Positions 21,002 through 33,160 of a DNA stretch of 64,000 nt are shown here, piece by piece. The notes beneath the pieces were generated by a model. That model searched no databases, was not told where the DNA came from, and was given only the letters and a program-made list of their open reading frames with translations. This DNA is from Clitopilus passeckerianus (taxonomy: Eukaryota > Basidiomycota > Agaricomycetes > Agaricales > Entolomataceae). Each line of letters opens with the position of its first letter. The first letter of the stretch is position 1. The stretch covers positions 372,001 through 436,000 of the forward strand of contig CALYLX010000100.1 of assembly GCA_944990035.1 (NCBI GenBank), in the 5' to 3' direction. Made by a program: the position numbers and the translations under genes.

Positions 21002-23189
21002 CCCCCTTGGGACAAAACTCCTCTTGAGACGGCCAGGTCTAAGAATCACCTCCATATCGTCGCCTTGTTTGAAGAGATGGGGTTTTCGGACGTGGATAAT
21101 TCAGAAACGGCTTGATTACTTTTGTTATTTCCTTTATGGATCCAAGAATCTGTACTTGATTATATCAAGAACAGCCATGCCTACGATACTTCCGGAATAT
21201 TAAATTTGATTTGGTATACGTAGTGACCGGATACATATAACTCTTGGTTCACCCCACCTTCATGTACACTCGACATAGATGATACTTAGTCCACCAGAGT
21301 ATCGATGATTAGCATAGGTGCCACAATCAGGTTCCTCTCTGGTCGTATTCATAATACCCAGCGTTGAGGCACGGCACGATATCCTGACATAGGCATCGCG
21401 AAACCCCTCCAATCCATACAGAAAGGGACGTCGGTGCTGGAGAGCCTCATCTTGTATCATGGAGAACACCCCAGGCGAGTAGAGCTCGAGAGACTAGATT
21501 GAAACAACGGTGCATGGCAAGAATGTTGGCACTAGGTTGAATAGGCTTCCCATTATCAATGATCAATGAACATTTGACCCGAAAACAGGAGTTAACTCTA
21601 ACGAGCGTTCAGAAAGAGGGCAGGATGAACAGTGTCAGGTGGTCATCTGCGAACCGCTATTATTCACTGGTGGATATAATCCACCTGGTCGAGCGGGGAG
21701 CTACGTCGGTCGTGCTCAACATCTTGACGTACGGTAGCGACGCTCGAGATGTCTTCCAGGGCGAGAAAGCTTGGTGTTCCACACAGAACAGGTCAAGGTT
21801 GGGATCAGCATGTACAGCTTTCCATGCGTAGTCAAAGACGCTGTGTCTACATGAGAGCTTTTTAACGACAAGATACTCGGAACGTACGAACCTATCTCAT
21901 AGAAGATCTGACCCAAATACCCCAGCTACTATATCCTGAACAATGGTAATCGTGCTGCTTTTGCGAAGAGGTGATATTCCTTTGGAGGCCAGTCTCGCAA
22001 CTTCGTCCGTCACGATAACGCGATGCACGGGAGCATTCAAGGAGGACATCGGACAAATTCTGCAAAGCTGGCCGAATGTGAGGAAACGATGTCAAACTGA
22101 GTCGAAGCCTTGGAAAGTAGTTGCTGGAACTAGTTGAGGTAAAGCTTGGGGCGGAGATTTATTTTGGAGTCGATATGAGAATATCCTAAATTTCGAGACG
22201 CAACGGCTCCGCTAATCTTGCATGACCCATACATTGACTGCAATAAGTGGGCTTATAAGAGGTAAATCAAGTGTAGGTAAGGAATCCCACCAACCTGGGT
22301 TACTAAATCCTGTATGATGTCCATCATCCTGGACACAACATATAGTTTCCGTTTGGATCCAATCCTGCAACACTTCTGACAGCCTTGAGAAGCAGAGCGC
22401 GGACATGACACGAGGTATGAAGCTTGATGTTGAAGCCTTGAAATTGGGAGAGGGGATCAAAGAAATGTAGTGGCCCGGTAGTGGTCGACCACTGGCCGAC
22501 CAAGAACTTGAATTGGGTCGGATTTGGGAGGCTGCGTCCTCAGAAGTCAACAGCTAGCAGTGACAGGTTTGCATAGCGTCGTATCATTTCCGCCTGCCCG
22601 GGCACCGACATCATTGACCTCGCGGGCGGCATCATTGTTGTGGTAGTGGTGCGGACGTGGGTATGATTTGGATGGAAGGAGAGGCGAGGAAGGGCAAGAA
22701 GATGCGAGATGATGTGGGTGAGAGCACGACCTGTGTTGGGCAAGCTAGGAGCAACGCCAAAGGCCTCTCTAGGCGACCATTGGGCCTTCTGCACATTTTG
22801 TATAGACACAGCGTATCTTTCGAGTGCTGCACGAGTCACTGATGTGGGAATTCCGGAAATGTGGTTGGAGGCACAGAACGAGTCGCTTCGCTTGAAGGTT
22901 GGAATGCTAGGATTGGGGAGGACGATGTGGATGGTCTCAGTCAGCAGTCAGATGGTGCCGATGATGATGTCAGAGGGGATGCAGAAGGGATTGTGTATTT
23001 GCTCTGAGACGGGTCATCAGCTTCATGGGTGGGCGGCGGCGAGAGGTATGGGCAGATTTGCAGTGAGCAGCGTGCTACAGAAGAGGGGTGATGGTGGAGC
23101 AAGTGATTGCCCTGCGCTGTCAGCCATTTGAGCGGAGAATATGCGTTACATGCATACAAAGTTACAAGTCGACCAGGTGCATTTAGCAA

Positions 23190-25380
23190 TTGAGAGTCCA
23201 GCAGTTCTGTTCGAATAGCCACTGCAAGAACGTCGGCCGGCCAGTCGCCAACCGGAAGGCGCTAAGACCTCCAAACTACACAAGGACAAACAATCGACCT
23301 TTTCCTTTCCTCAACCTCGACCGTCTTAACATCCATCCACAGTCAGACGATATCGGGACTTCCCGTTGTCCATGGGAATTAACTCTTGGAGCGGTATCTC
23401 TGTCAGAATGCCGACTTCCGAGGAGAAATAATGCAAGCTGAGGATGACGGACGACCATAGAAGTCACGGTTTACCCTCGTAGATCTGAGGACTTGTGCCA
23501 AGGTACATTCATTTTTCTTTGCTGCTTCTCCGCTCTCCGTCTTGGGTGTTCGCCAGCAGATCTATGAGCACCTTCCCTTCACCTCGTCCTCCTTTTTGAC
23601 AAACAAAGAGCACGTTACCGATAGCTCTATTTTTAGATTCTTCTGCAAAGCTCAAATCTTGCAAGCACAACTCAAATCCTGCAATGCAGTTACATTCGAC
23701 GCCGTAAACCTGCGAACTCTGATGATTAGCTCTTCCAGGACGAGGTCAGTCATATACTTCCCGCTATTGGACCGACAATCTGACCTCTTTCTTTCAGAGC
23801 TTGACTTCAACCATCTACACTGGCCGTCTCGCAAGACAGGTTTCTTCAAGGTTCACTCGGATTAGTGCAACTTCGTTTGTCCTGGCTGCTAGAGGCGGCG
23901 TTCCTCGCGTCCAGCTCGAAGCTATCTCCCGCCTGCATGCCTTCATGCTGCTCACCACCCACCCTGGAGAATGCGAGGTTCCGTCTGAACTCGGGTACCA
24001 GTCACGGCAACTTCCCATCTTTCAGAGTGCATGCCAGATGAACCGGCACCTGCGGGGTCCCAACAGATAGACGCCGCATCTTTCGTCGATGAAGAACTCC
24101 ATGTCGCCTCCGCCTGTCTCTAAGAATGGCATATAGGTTCATGGGTCGTTCTGTCGCTCTCCAAGGGGCGGAATGAAGAATCACTCTTATGAAACCGGAC
24201 AATGGTGAGTTGTCTTCCCGCTATTTTTTTCAAGCCGGATATCTTACCACCCATCTAGCAAGTGTAACCCAACGATAAATGGATGAACCAGGCTTTGCAC
24301 GGAACGCCCTCCTACGAAGCTTCGACAACCTGGCGTTCAAAGCCTCAAGGTCACCGACACGAGCTGCCGCTGACACCGCTCTTTATGAGGCCTCCTGGAA
24401 GCTGGTAGCCACTCAGGACTGCCAGAATTCGAGTGGCTCACTGCTGACCCATATCCGAGTGCATGGCGCATGAAAGGCTCATCGCCACCATCAGGCTGGT
24501 CCAGCACATCCACTGGCACCCTCCCTTTCGACATGTGGAGAAAGGAATACTGTTATTCGCCTACAAGCCCAACAACGTTATCCTTCTACCCTGGAGATCA
24601 ACGCTACCGAAGTCTATCAGCTACGCCACCACCATGGCGTAGGGCTCTTCGTGGCCTGGCCTACGTCAAGAGGGACCAAATGGTCCTTTTATGTTACTGG
24701 CGCCTTCAGGGCAGCGACATGCTAAATTTGGAGTCATTCGGCGGCCACTGCTTCAACACACCGATCTAGGCCCTCCGATGCGTTATCAGCTGTCGTGAAT
24801 AACAGAGATACGATCGTGGTATGTTCTTCTCTTTTCTTGGAGTATTCCCTGTTTAAAATTTCCTCGTTCTACCTCAGGTTTCTCATGTGCTTTCTCGCAC
24901 CTCAACAGTCGCGTCACTTCAACCCCAACTTCCCGTGAACACGGCGAACGTGGCATATAGCCACCTCTTCACTTCAGGATGTGGTTCTATGTCGGTCGGA
25001 ACTCAGGAGACCAATCCCCATCCTCTGTGCAACAATTAATGGTCCCGCCCCCGACATCTACATAGGAAAAAGCAGCACTCGTGCCAGCTCCTGCTACAGA
25101 ACCTATTGCTTGTCCAAACGGCGAGTACCCAGCACCCATTCCGTTCCGAACTTCAGACGTTGAACGAGATTGGGCTGCACCTTCCTCTCTACGGCTTCCT
25201 CCGGGCCACCCGATACTACACTTCGTCCCACCCACGTCGCAGATCTTCAAACTTCAAGAATCCGCCACCTTTGCCCCTAGGAACAGCCCCCTGTCAGCGC
25301 ATCATGATCGAAAGCCCATTCCCAATCCACCTCACATTCGCTACTCGTGATTGGCTCTCGCTCTCAAGGAGTACTTGTGA
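23190..25380 (+). pseudogene. eroded multi-exon gene of unknown family (spacer Y copy)
   Basis: Not recognised. A conserved exon at 23637-23744 (QLKSCNAVTFDAVNL) is flanked by TTTTTAG and a GTCAGTC donor, with the next acceptor at 23797. The following frame reads TSFVLAARGGVPRVQLEA and ELGYQSRQLPIFQSACQM. Related text occurs at 46250-46490 and 49380-49990. Further downstream, NATEVYQL (about 24597) matches the copy near 50389. Stops interrupt this frame after that point (TAA in the frame that continues in the other copy), so it is probably decayed. Confidence 0.4.
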
Positions 25381-26285
25381 CTGTCAGCCTCGTCCCCAGT
25401 TTTACCTATTCGCGAATGGTGGGCAGGGTTGGCGGCAACCGTTAAAACCCCAGATCCCGTGGTCACTGGATCACCCCATCCCGCACTCAACGTCGATTTG
25501 GAACCCCCGGTCTCTCATGTCCAGTACCGGACCTCAAGTTCAGCTCAAACTACCAAAACTGGGCCTCCTGACGCCATGATCCAAAGGGGCACCCCATATA
25601 CCTGGTTGGAAGCGTGCCTACCACCGGACTCAACACACTACATCCGCCACCGTAGTGTTCAGGACCGCGAACCAGGGAGAGGTCGATGGCTCACCGATTC
25701 TAGTGGATGGTAATGGGCCAGTCCAAACAGCTGAGCCATGGCGTAATCTCTCTGTTCCCACCCACGTCGCAGATCTTCAAACTTCAAGCATCCGCCACCT
25801 TTGCCCCTAGGAACAGCCCGCCGTCAGCGCATCATGATCAAAAGTTCTTTCCCAACCCACCCGCATTCGCCACTCTTAATTGCCTCTCGCTCTCAAAGAG
25901 TACTTGTGACTATTAGCCTCATGCCCAGTTTTACCTATTTGCAAATGGCGGGCAGGGTTGGCGCCACCCGTTAAAACCCCAGATCCTGTGGCCACTGGAT
26001 CACCCTATCCTGCACTCAACGTCGATTTGGAACCCCCGGTCTCTCATGTCCAGTACCGGACCTCAAGTTCAGCTCAAACTACCAAAACTGGGCCCCCTGA
26101 CGCCATGATCCAAAGGGGCACCCATATGCCCAGTTAAAAGCGTGCCTACCATCGGACTCAACACACTACATCCGCCACCGTAGTGTTCAGGACCGCGAAC
26201 AAGGGAGAGGTCGATGGCTCACCGATTCTAGTGGATGGTAATGGGCGAGTCCAAACAGCTGAGCCATGGCGTAATCTCTCTGTTC
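25227..26285 (+). repeat. 530-bp tandem duplication in spacer Y
   Basis: 25227-25756 and 25757-26285 are two direct copies. Both start with CCACCCACGTCGCAGATC and end with GGCGTAATCTCTCTGTTC, with scattered substitutions. The corresponding region before gene 5 (about 52010-52530) has one copy only, so the duplication is specific to this spacer. Confidence 0.85.
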
Positions 26286-26760
26286 AGAGTGATTGCGAAG
26301 AGGTACCGGACAGTTTGGAAGGCTTCGGTAGATGCTGCGGATGGTAATACAGGACGTTTATTTTTCATTCTTGGTTTAGTCGATATTGATTTGTTACGCT
26401 CCAGTAGATGGTGATCGGGCAGAGAAGCGCATGTAGAGCTCGTTTCGATGATGACTTAAGGTAGTTAGCCACACATCCTCTGGATCAACTAGTTGTTGCG
26501 GTTATGCGTAGTTGGAGTCGTATTACTGTTTTCTTTCTTTCTTTCTTTAGAAGAGGTTATTTTATTTTACCTCTGACTCGTATGCTATCTACTCCACTTT
26601 GATGATTCGTGTGGCATTCAAGTACTCTTGGGCCGAAATCACATGCTGCTTGAATTCCGTTTTGAGAGCTCTATGGCCGTGCTGAGGTTCTCAGCCATCG
26701 TCTATGCATGAAATCTGAATCTTCGAACATCGAACTGACCGAAAGTCAGGCTGTTGGTAG

Positions 26761-26789
26761 ATGGCCGCCAAATTGGAGGAAAAGCTGTG
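26761..26789 (+). promoter_or_regulatory. conserved upstream motif, gene 3
   Basis: ATGGCCGCCAAATT followed by AAAAGCTGTG, 178 bp before the ATG of gene 3; a slightly diverged copy of the shared two-block element. Confidence 0.45.
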
Positions 26790-26938
26790 CCAACCACTTC
26801 ATAGGCGCTGTCAGACCCTCGTGCATATGCCTCGTGGTGTCTGAGCAACTCTAAGTTGCTTGTTACAATGCAAACTTTCCTCCATCCCACCAGCTGCTGT
26901 AATCTGCGTCTCTAGTCAACCCAACTGGATCCACTCGA

Positions 26939-29900
26939 ATGGATTCATACGAAGCCACAAACCATGAACCTACGGATAGTAATTATGGCAATCAAACAAG
27001 ACATCCAACCCATTCTCATATGGATGTCTTGTGGCAGTCGAACAGTATCGCAGCTGGACGCGACACCATTTTCAACATCCTAGCAGCAGCTGATGCACCC
27101 CAACTCAGTTCTATTGCAGGTAGGCATGGAGGGCACACACTGTTCTCAACAGATAGACTGACATCGTTGGATAGATAGACGAACACTCGCCAACTGGCTG
27201 TCGTCACTGAACCACCATAAGGTTCACAAAGATATACTTGAGAAGGTGACGGAAGGAACTGGCTCGTGGATTTTTGAACATCCGAAGTTCATCGACTGGA
27301 AATCCAAAAAGGCCAATATCCTGTGGGGGACTGGTATACGTACGTCTTCCTCTATATTTCAGGATGACTCCAGCAGAATCTAACGTTTCTGATTGCAGCT
27401 GGAGCAGGCAAAACCTGTCTTACGTGAGGAAATCTTTTTCTTTCCGGCTGTCTGAGTATTCATTTCAAACTGACAGGTCAATTGTCGTTGAACATCTCAT
27501 CAACGATAAACAACTTGAAGCAACCGTCGTCTACATTTACTGCCAATACAATGATCAGCTATCCACCGCCGAAATATTAGCTTGCATGCTCAAGCAGATG
27601 GTCGAAGCTTCCGAGGAGGCTGCACAATACGTTGCGGAGAACCTTCATGAAAAATGCCTCCGTACTGAAACCAAGCCTTCAAAGTCGGAGCTGTTGACGG
27701 TGCTGCGAGGCGTTGCTCGACAATTCACCAAGCTCTATCTTGTCGTGGACGCATTGGATGAGCTCAGGGGCGACGTACGGCCAGAACTAGTCAACGCTCT
27801 CATATCCCTGCAACAATCACTCTTCCTGACATCTCGCCCGCTTTCCGATCTGCCCACACTAAAGGAGCCTGGCTTGTTCATCCAAGCGCCAGACCATGAC
27901 TTTCACATGTTTCTATCTTCCAAGATTAGCTGCTTCCCCAAGCTAGAGCCACTCCTACGAGCATCTGGAGTTCGAGATGAAATTATCACCAAAATTCATG
28001 CTAGATGTGATGGCATGTGAGTATTGCGTGTCCTCCTAACACGCACTGTAGCTCAGATTATCTGTTAGGTTTCTACTGGCGGCTCTGCAGGTTGATGCAT
28101 TAGCAACGAGCGGTATCGTCGACCCTAAAGGTCTACGGGAAGCCGTGGAACATCTGCCTACATCATTAGATGACCGATACGAGCTTACGCTGGAGCGAAT
28201 CCGAAGACAAAGCATACAGGAGCAGGAGTTGGCTTGTAAAGCGATCCTGTTGATCACATATGCTACTGGCATTCTTGGCTTGGATGAGCTTCTGGAAGCA
28301 CTCACGGTCGACATCCGAACGGGTTCTGTTGACCGGGAGCGGCGCACGACTGAGGAAACCTTGGTTGGTGTTTGTATGGGGTTGGTGAAAATTGAGAAGA
28401 AAAACAGAATGGTTCAGCTGATCCGTATGTCTTCGCCATGTTGGTTTCTTCCAAAACTAAATCATTCGCTTTGTTAGACTATACGGCGCAAGAATTCTTC
28501 AAAGGACGGAAGGACACACCAATATTCGGCGATCCACATAGGTTCATTGCAGATTCTTCTGCGATATACCTGCTTCATGCGGATATTAACTCCAGCACCA
28601 TTACTACCCAGCACGACCTTCGAGAAACCAAATCCTCCTACGCCTTTCTCAAGTATGCGCACTCCAATTTGGGCCATCATGCATACCAAGCAAGCGACAG
28701 CGGCAAAGGCCAAGTCCCCATACATGTCGGCGAGCTTTTCCGCAATCGACCTAATGTACTATTGCCGCTACCCCCCCGGGGAAAGATCATTGATCACGTA
28801 CAAGCAATTCATTTTGCTGCGCTTCATGGGCTAGAATCCCTATTTGAGGAAAACATCGAAGCCCTCGATAGAAACTCGACACGTGGATGTTCACCATTGT
28901 TCTATGCATGCCTAGGGGGCCATCCCGCCTTTGCTGAGCGAATATTGGACAACTTCAGAGCCAGCCTTGGTGCTGGATACGCAACAACATTTGGTGCTAC
29001 TGTTCTTCATGCCGCATCCAGAAGCGGACAGCCAGACATTGTTAAACTTATGTTATCAATTGTCGGCCCCCAAAGCAGCATTTCAACGGTTCGACGCCTC
29101 TTTGGCTATATGAACATTGACGTCAATTCCAAAATGTCGAATGGAAGCACAGCTCTTCATCTGGCAGCGGAAAATGGATATGTGTCAGTGGTCAACACCC
29201 TTCTCAGCCATGGTGGGACACATCTCAAAAATTCCAGTGAACGACGAGGGGCAATTTGCACCTCATTGGCATCCATTGGAGCCCACTGGACGGTACTACG
29301 ACGGGGATTCAGGTCTGTCAACGTTGACAGTAATGCAGGGGACAGGGATGGACAGACACCGCTTCACTTTGCAGCCTGCAATGGGCACGAGTCGGTTGCT
29401 CAATTGCTTCTGAACTTCCCGGGGATCCAGGTCAATCCAAAGGCCAACGACGGACAGACACCACTTCACATGGCAATCGGCAATGGGCATGGGTTAGCGG
29501 CTCAATTGCTCCTCGACTCCCCGGGCATCGAGGTCAATCCAAAGTCCAATGAAGGATGGACACCACTTCACCTTGCAGCGCAGAATGGGCACGAGTCGGT
29601 TGCTCAATTGCTCCTCAACTCCCCCGGCATCGAGGTCAATTCAAAGACCAACGACGGATGGACACCACTTCACCTTGCAAGCTGGAAAGGGCACGAGTTG
29701 GTCGCTCAATTGCTCCTCAACTCCCCAGGCATTGAGGTCAATCCAAAGACCGATGACGGATGGACACCACTGCACCTTGCAGTGCAGAAGGGGCACGAGT
29801 CGGTCGCTCAATTTCTCCTCAACTCCCCAGGCATCGAGGTCAATTCAAAGCCCAATAATGGATGGACACCACTTCACCTTGCAGCTTCAAAAGGGCACGA

Positions 29901-32223
29901 GTCAGTCACTCAATTGCTCCTCAACTCCCCGGGCATTGAGGTCCATTCAAAGTCCAACAAAGGATGGACACCACTTCACCTTGCAGTGCAGTTTGGGCAT
30001 GAGTCAGTTGTTCAATTGCTCCTCAACTTCCCGGGCATCGGGGTCAATCGAAAGTCCGAAGAAGGATGGACACCACTTCACAAAGCAGCGGAGAATGGGC
30101 GGGAGTCAGTTGCTCAATTGCTCCTCAACTCCCCGGGCATCGAGGTCCATTCAAAGTCTAACGAAGAATGGACACCACTTCATCTTGCAGCGCAGTTTGG
30201 ACACGAGTCAGTCGCTCAATTGCTCCTCAATTCCCAGGGCATTGAGGTCAATTCAAAGCCCAACAACGGATGGGCACCACTTCACCTTGCAGCGCAGAAT
30301 GGGCACGAGTCAGTTGCTCAATTGCTCATCAACTCCCCGGGCATCGAGGTCAATTCAAAGACCAACGACGGATGGACACCACTTCACCTTGCAAGCTGGA
30401 AAGGGCACGAGTCGGTCGCTCAATTGCTCCTCAACTCCCCAGGCATTGAGGTCAATTCAAAGTCCAACAATGGATGGACACCACTTCACCTTGCAGCGCA
30501 GAATGGGCATGAGTCAGTCGCTCAATTGCTTCTCAACTTCCCGGGCATCGAGGTCAATTCAAATACCAACGACAGACAGACGCCACTTCACATGGCAATC
30601 AACAATGGGTATGGCTCAGTGACTCAGTTGCTCCTGAACTACCCGGGCATCGAGGTTAATCCAAAGTCCAACCACAGAGGGACACCACTTCACCTTGCAG
30701 CGCAGAATGGGCACGAGTCGGCCGCTCAATTGCTCCTCAACTCCCCGGGCATCGAGGTCAATTCAAAGTCCAATGACGGATGGGCACCACTTCACCGAGC
30801 AGCGCAGAATGGGCACCAGTCGGTTGCTCAATTGCTCCTCAAGTCCCCAGGCATCGAGGTCAATCCACAGACTGAAAAGGGATTGACACCACTTCACCTT
30901 GCAGTCCAGAATGGGCACGAGTCGGTCGCACAATTGCTCCTTAACTCCCCAGGCATCCAGGTCAATTCAAAGTCCAACGACGGATGGACACCACTTCACC
31001 GAGCAGCCATGCGCAGGCACAAGTCGGTCGCTCAATTGCTCCTCAACTCCCCAGGCATCCAGGTCAATTCAAAGTCCAACGACGGATGGACACCACTTCA
31101 CCGAGCAGCGCAGAATGGGCACCAGTCGGTTGCTCAATTGCTCCTCAAGTCCCCAGGCATCGAGGTCAATCCACAGACTGAAAAGAGATTGACGCCACTT
31201 CACCTTGCAGTCCAGAATGGGCATGAGTCGGTCGCTCAATTGCTCCTGAACTCCCCAGGCATCGAGGTCAATTCAAAGTCCAATGACGGATGGACACCAC
31301 TTCACCGAGCAGCGCAGAATGCGCACCAGTCGGTTGCTCAACTGCTCCTCATTTCCCCAGGCATCGAGGTCAATCCACAGACTGAAAAGGGATTGACACC
31401 ACTTCACCTTGCAGCGGTGAATGGGCGTGAGTCGTTCGCTCAATTGCTCCTGAACTCCCCAGGCATCGAGGTCAATTCAAAGTCCAATGACGGATGGACA
31501 CCACTTCACCGAGCAGTGCAGAATGGGCACGAGTCAGTTGCTCAATTGCTCATCAACTCCCCGGGCATCGAGGTCAATTCGAAGACCAACGACGGATGGA
31601 CACCACTTCACCTTGCAAGCTGGAAAGGGCACGAGTCGGTCGCTCAATTGCTCCTCAACTCCCCAGGCATCGAGGTCAATTCGAGGTCCAACGACGGAGG
31701 GACACCACTTCACCGAGCAGCCTCGAATGGGCATGAGTCGGTCGCTCAATTGCTCCTCAACTCCCCAGGCATCGAGGTCAATCCAAAGACCAATGACGGA
31801 TGGACACCACTTCACTTTGCAGCCCAGGATGGGCACAAGTCGGTCGTTCAATTACTCTTGTACTCCACTGGCACAGAGCTCAATGCAATAGGAGAAGGTG
31901 GATGGACGCCGCTACATGGTGCATCCCTGCGTGGGCATGAGTCGGTCGTTCAATTGCTCCTCAACTCCACCAACATAGAGGTCAATGCAAAGAGCAAAAC
32001 GGGGTGGACACCACTTTACCTTGCGGCTGAAAACAGGCACGAAGGGGTCATCCAATTGCTCTTAGCTGTCAATGGCATTGAAGCCCGTGTCAGAGGCCAA
32101 TCACTTTGGGATAACCCTCCTCTCGAAGTAGTCAGGTCGAAAAGCGGGCATCATTCCGTCACATTCTTCAGCCAACTACCAGAGTTCCCCGGCGTGGATT
32201 CAGATGATTCAAGTATGGCTTAA
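26939..32223 (+). CDS. NLR gene 3: NACHT protein with 27 ankyrin repeats
   Basis: Exons 26939-27119, 27175-27339, 27399-27423, 27477-28016, 28069-28424 and 28478-32223 join to 1,670 residues without a stop. Introns are 52-59 nt. Seen in order: an SNSIAAGRDTIFNI motif; a nephrocystin-3-like block (about 61-115) ending ILWGTGI; Walker A PGAGKTCL (GAGKT 117-121), encoded by the 25-nt exon; CQYNDQLSTAEILACML; Walker B LVVDALDEL (D215, D218-E219); TSRPLSDLP; FLLAALQVDAL; DYTAQEFF; divergent ankyrins (about 560-700); 27 tandem 34-residue ankyrins (about 715-1632); and the class I tail (PEFPGVDSDDSSMA). As a STAND NTPase it would hold an off state through the repeats and oligomerise on binding; a role in non-self recognition is inferred from the family. 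This is the longest array in the cluster. Confidence 0.92.
29353..32106 (+). repeat. ankyrin repeat array of gene 3 (27 x 102 bp)
   Basis: Units start at 29353 and every 102 bp. The DNA of many units is nearly identical. Blocks recur: the SWKGHE unit occurs at repeats 4, 11 and 23. A two-unit 204-bp block (RAAQNxHQ...PQTEKG plus LAVQNGH...SKSNDG) recurs at repeats 15-16, 18-19 and 20-21. Variation concentrates at the first residue, the residue after TPLH, the two or three before GH, and the loop end. The last three units are also found in gene 5. Confidence 0.93.
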
Positions 32224-32624
32224 TCACTATCGGGACTATTTTCCACCATGCATTCGTGGTCTATGCCTATACCTTTCCGGGCCGACGCACCTATACTAGT
32301 TAACATTCATGTTATTGACTACATATAACTGACTCCTGCATACTCTCGCTGTCTCATATCACTCACACATTTTCTTATATACAACAATTACAACGATTTG
32401 AACCATTAACGATGGTCGATAGCAGAATACTAGTACGAGCCTGGCACAGTCGGGCATAAACCTCTCGCGAATCACGTACTCCCTAACAATGCAATGGCGG
32501 CCATGTGCAAGTACGGTGTAGATGTACACTGATTCTCCGTCTGCAGTTATCGTAACATATGGATGTTCGTGTAGGAGGCCAGGAAGATATAGTATTGCGT
32601 GCTAAGCTGTTGATGTAAGACCTA
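32224..32624 (+). other. 3' flank of gene 3
   Basis: No gene. Very similar to 57202-57607 after gene 5 (same TAATCACTATCGGG start), so the class I 3' flank is conserved beyond the stop codon. It probably contains the 3' UTR and polyadenylation region. It ends exactly where the foldback element begins. Confidence 0.7.
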
Positions 32625-32637
32625 TCTATTATCTATT

Positions 32638-32675
32638 ACTAGCCGTTACCCGTGCTTTGCACGGGCTGAAATTCA
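32638..32675 (+). repeat. left 38-bp terminal inverted repeat of the foldback element
   Basis: Begins ACTAGCCGTTACCCGTGC and is the perfect inverse of 36414-36451. It contains a 7-bp stem hairpin (CCCGTGC/GCACGGG). It lies 13 bases inside the proposed TC start. Confidence 0.9.
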
Positions 32676-33160
32676 ACGTTGTAATTTGACCCAAATACTG
32701 GGTGTAACAGGCCGTATGAACTATAATGACAGTGGTATGGGTGAGGAGCCACCCGTGAAGTTTCAGACCCGGTCCATCGTGAAACTACATTTCCTATCCC
32801 AGATCCCGATAAATTATCTTGAGATGTGTTCCCATGTTGTCTTTTGAATATCCTGAAAATTTGAATATTAGCATTTTTGCGAGCAAAACTTGAGTGTTGG
32901 GACACATCATACCTGGTGTGCAGCTCCCTCTATCTACTATCGGTAAGACACCGTGACTGAACATTCAGATAGAATCCCACCTCTGCCCAGGAAAAGAATT
33001 CCGTGAAGTGGGGTCCGTATCTTGCTGAGCCGGCCTCAGCTCCTGCGCTTGAGCTGATAGCCAGTATGGACTCCCTGGAGACGCAGTTATAGACAGGATC
33101 ATCTGTCGAGCTTCCCATTATCGTAAGGTGTCTCGGAGGCACACCGTTTCGAGTACTCAC
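32639..33160 (-). pseudogene. left-arm outward-facing coding remnant
   Basis: On the minus strand this arm reads FKRQHGNTSQDN and IGNVV. The right arm on the plus strand (36160-36405) reads FNRRHGNISRDL and IGDSR. Both frames stay open for about 80 residues in homologous register although the DNA has diverged by roughly a quarter, which suggests both arms once encoded related proteins transcribed outward. Splice-like sites (CAGGTGAGTA on the minus strand) occur in the arm. Family not recognised. Confidence 0.35.

Larger units (their letters stand above)
18961..21115 (+). pseudogene. NLR gene 2, 3' fragment (NACHT remainder and ankyrins, class II end)
   Basis: Continues gene 2 after the retrotransposon. 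Coding pieces are 18961-19276, 19329-19684 and 19737-21115, with the usual introns. Seen: VYLVVDALDELRDD (Walker B), TSRTLSDFPGF, FLLATLQVDAL, DYTTQEFF, eight ankyrin repeats (20186-21001) and the class II C-terminus (FEEMGFSDVDNSETA) shared with gene 4. The frames are open in this half. Compared with genes 1, 4 and 5 it lacks about 145 residues of divergent ankyrin linker between the DREEVDQ and ELNAQNVDG segments, so a further in-frame deletion is present. With the deleted P-loop and the insertion, the gene as a whole is dead unless the 3' LTR drives this half. Confidence 0.85.
21116..26938 (+). repeat. spacer Y between genes 2 and 3
   Basis: 5.8 kb of mosaic repeats and no intact gene that I can support. 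21116-22548 matches 44156-45644 (3' flank of class II genes, starting at TACTTTT.TATTTCCTT). About 22630-23130 resembles 48345-48780. 23160-26300 resembles parts of 48760-52530. The last part (about 26490-26938) is the beta-type promoter region also seen before gene 5. A short TTTC microsatellite is at about 26531-26548. Confidence 0.7.

Noticed and set aside
29549..30622. Long +1-frame ORF (357 aa) with repeated MGTSRSLNCSSTPQASRSI units
   Set aside because: It is a shadow of the ankyrin array. A 102-bp repeat is a multiple of three, so other frames stay open if one unit is open. The same applies to 3086-3892, 55841-56869 and 31487-31891.
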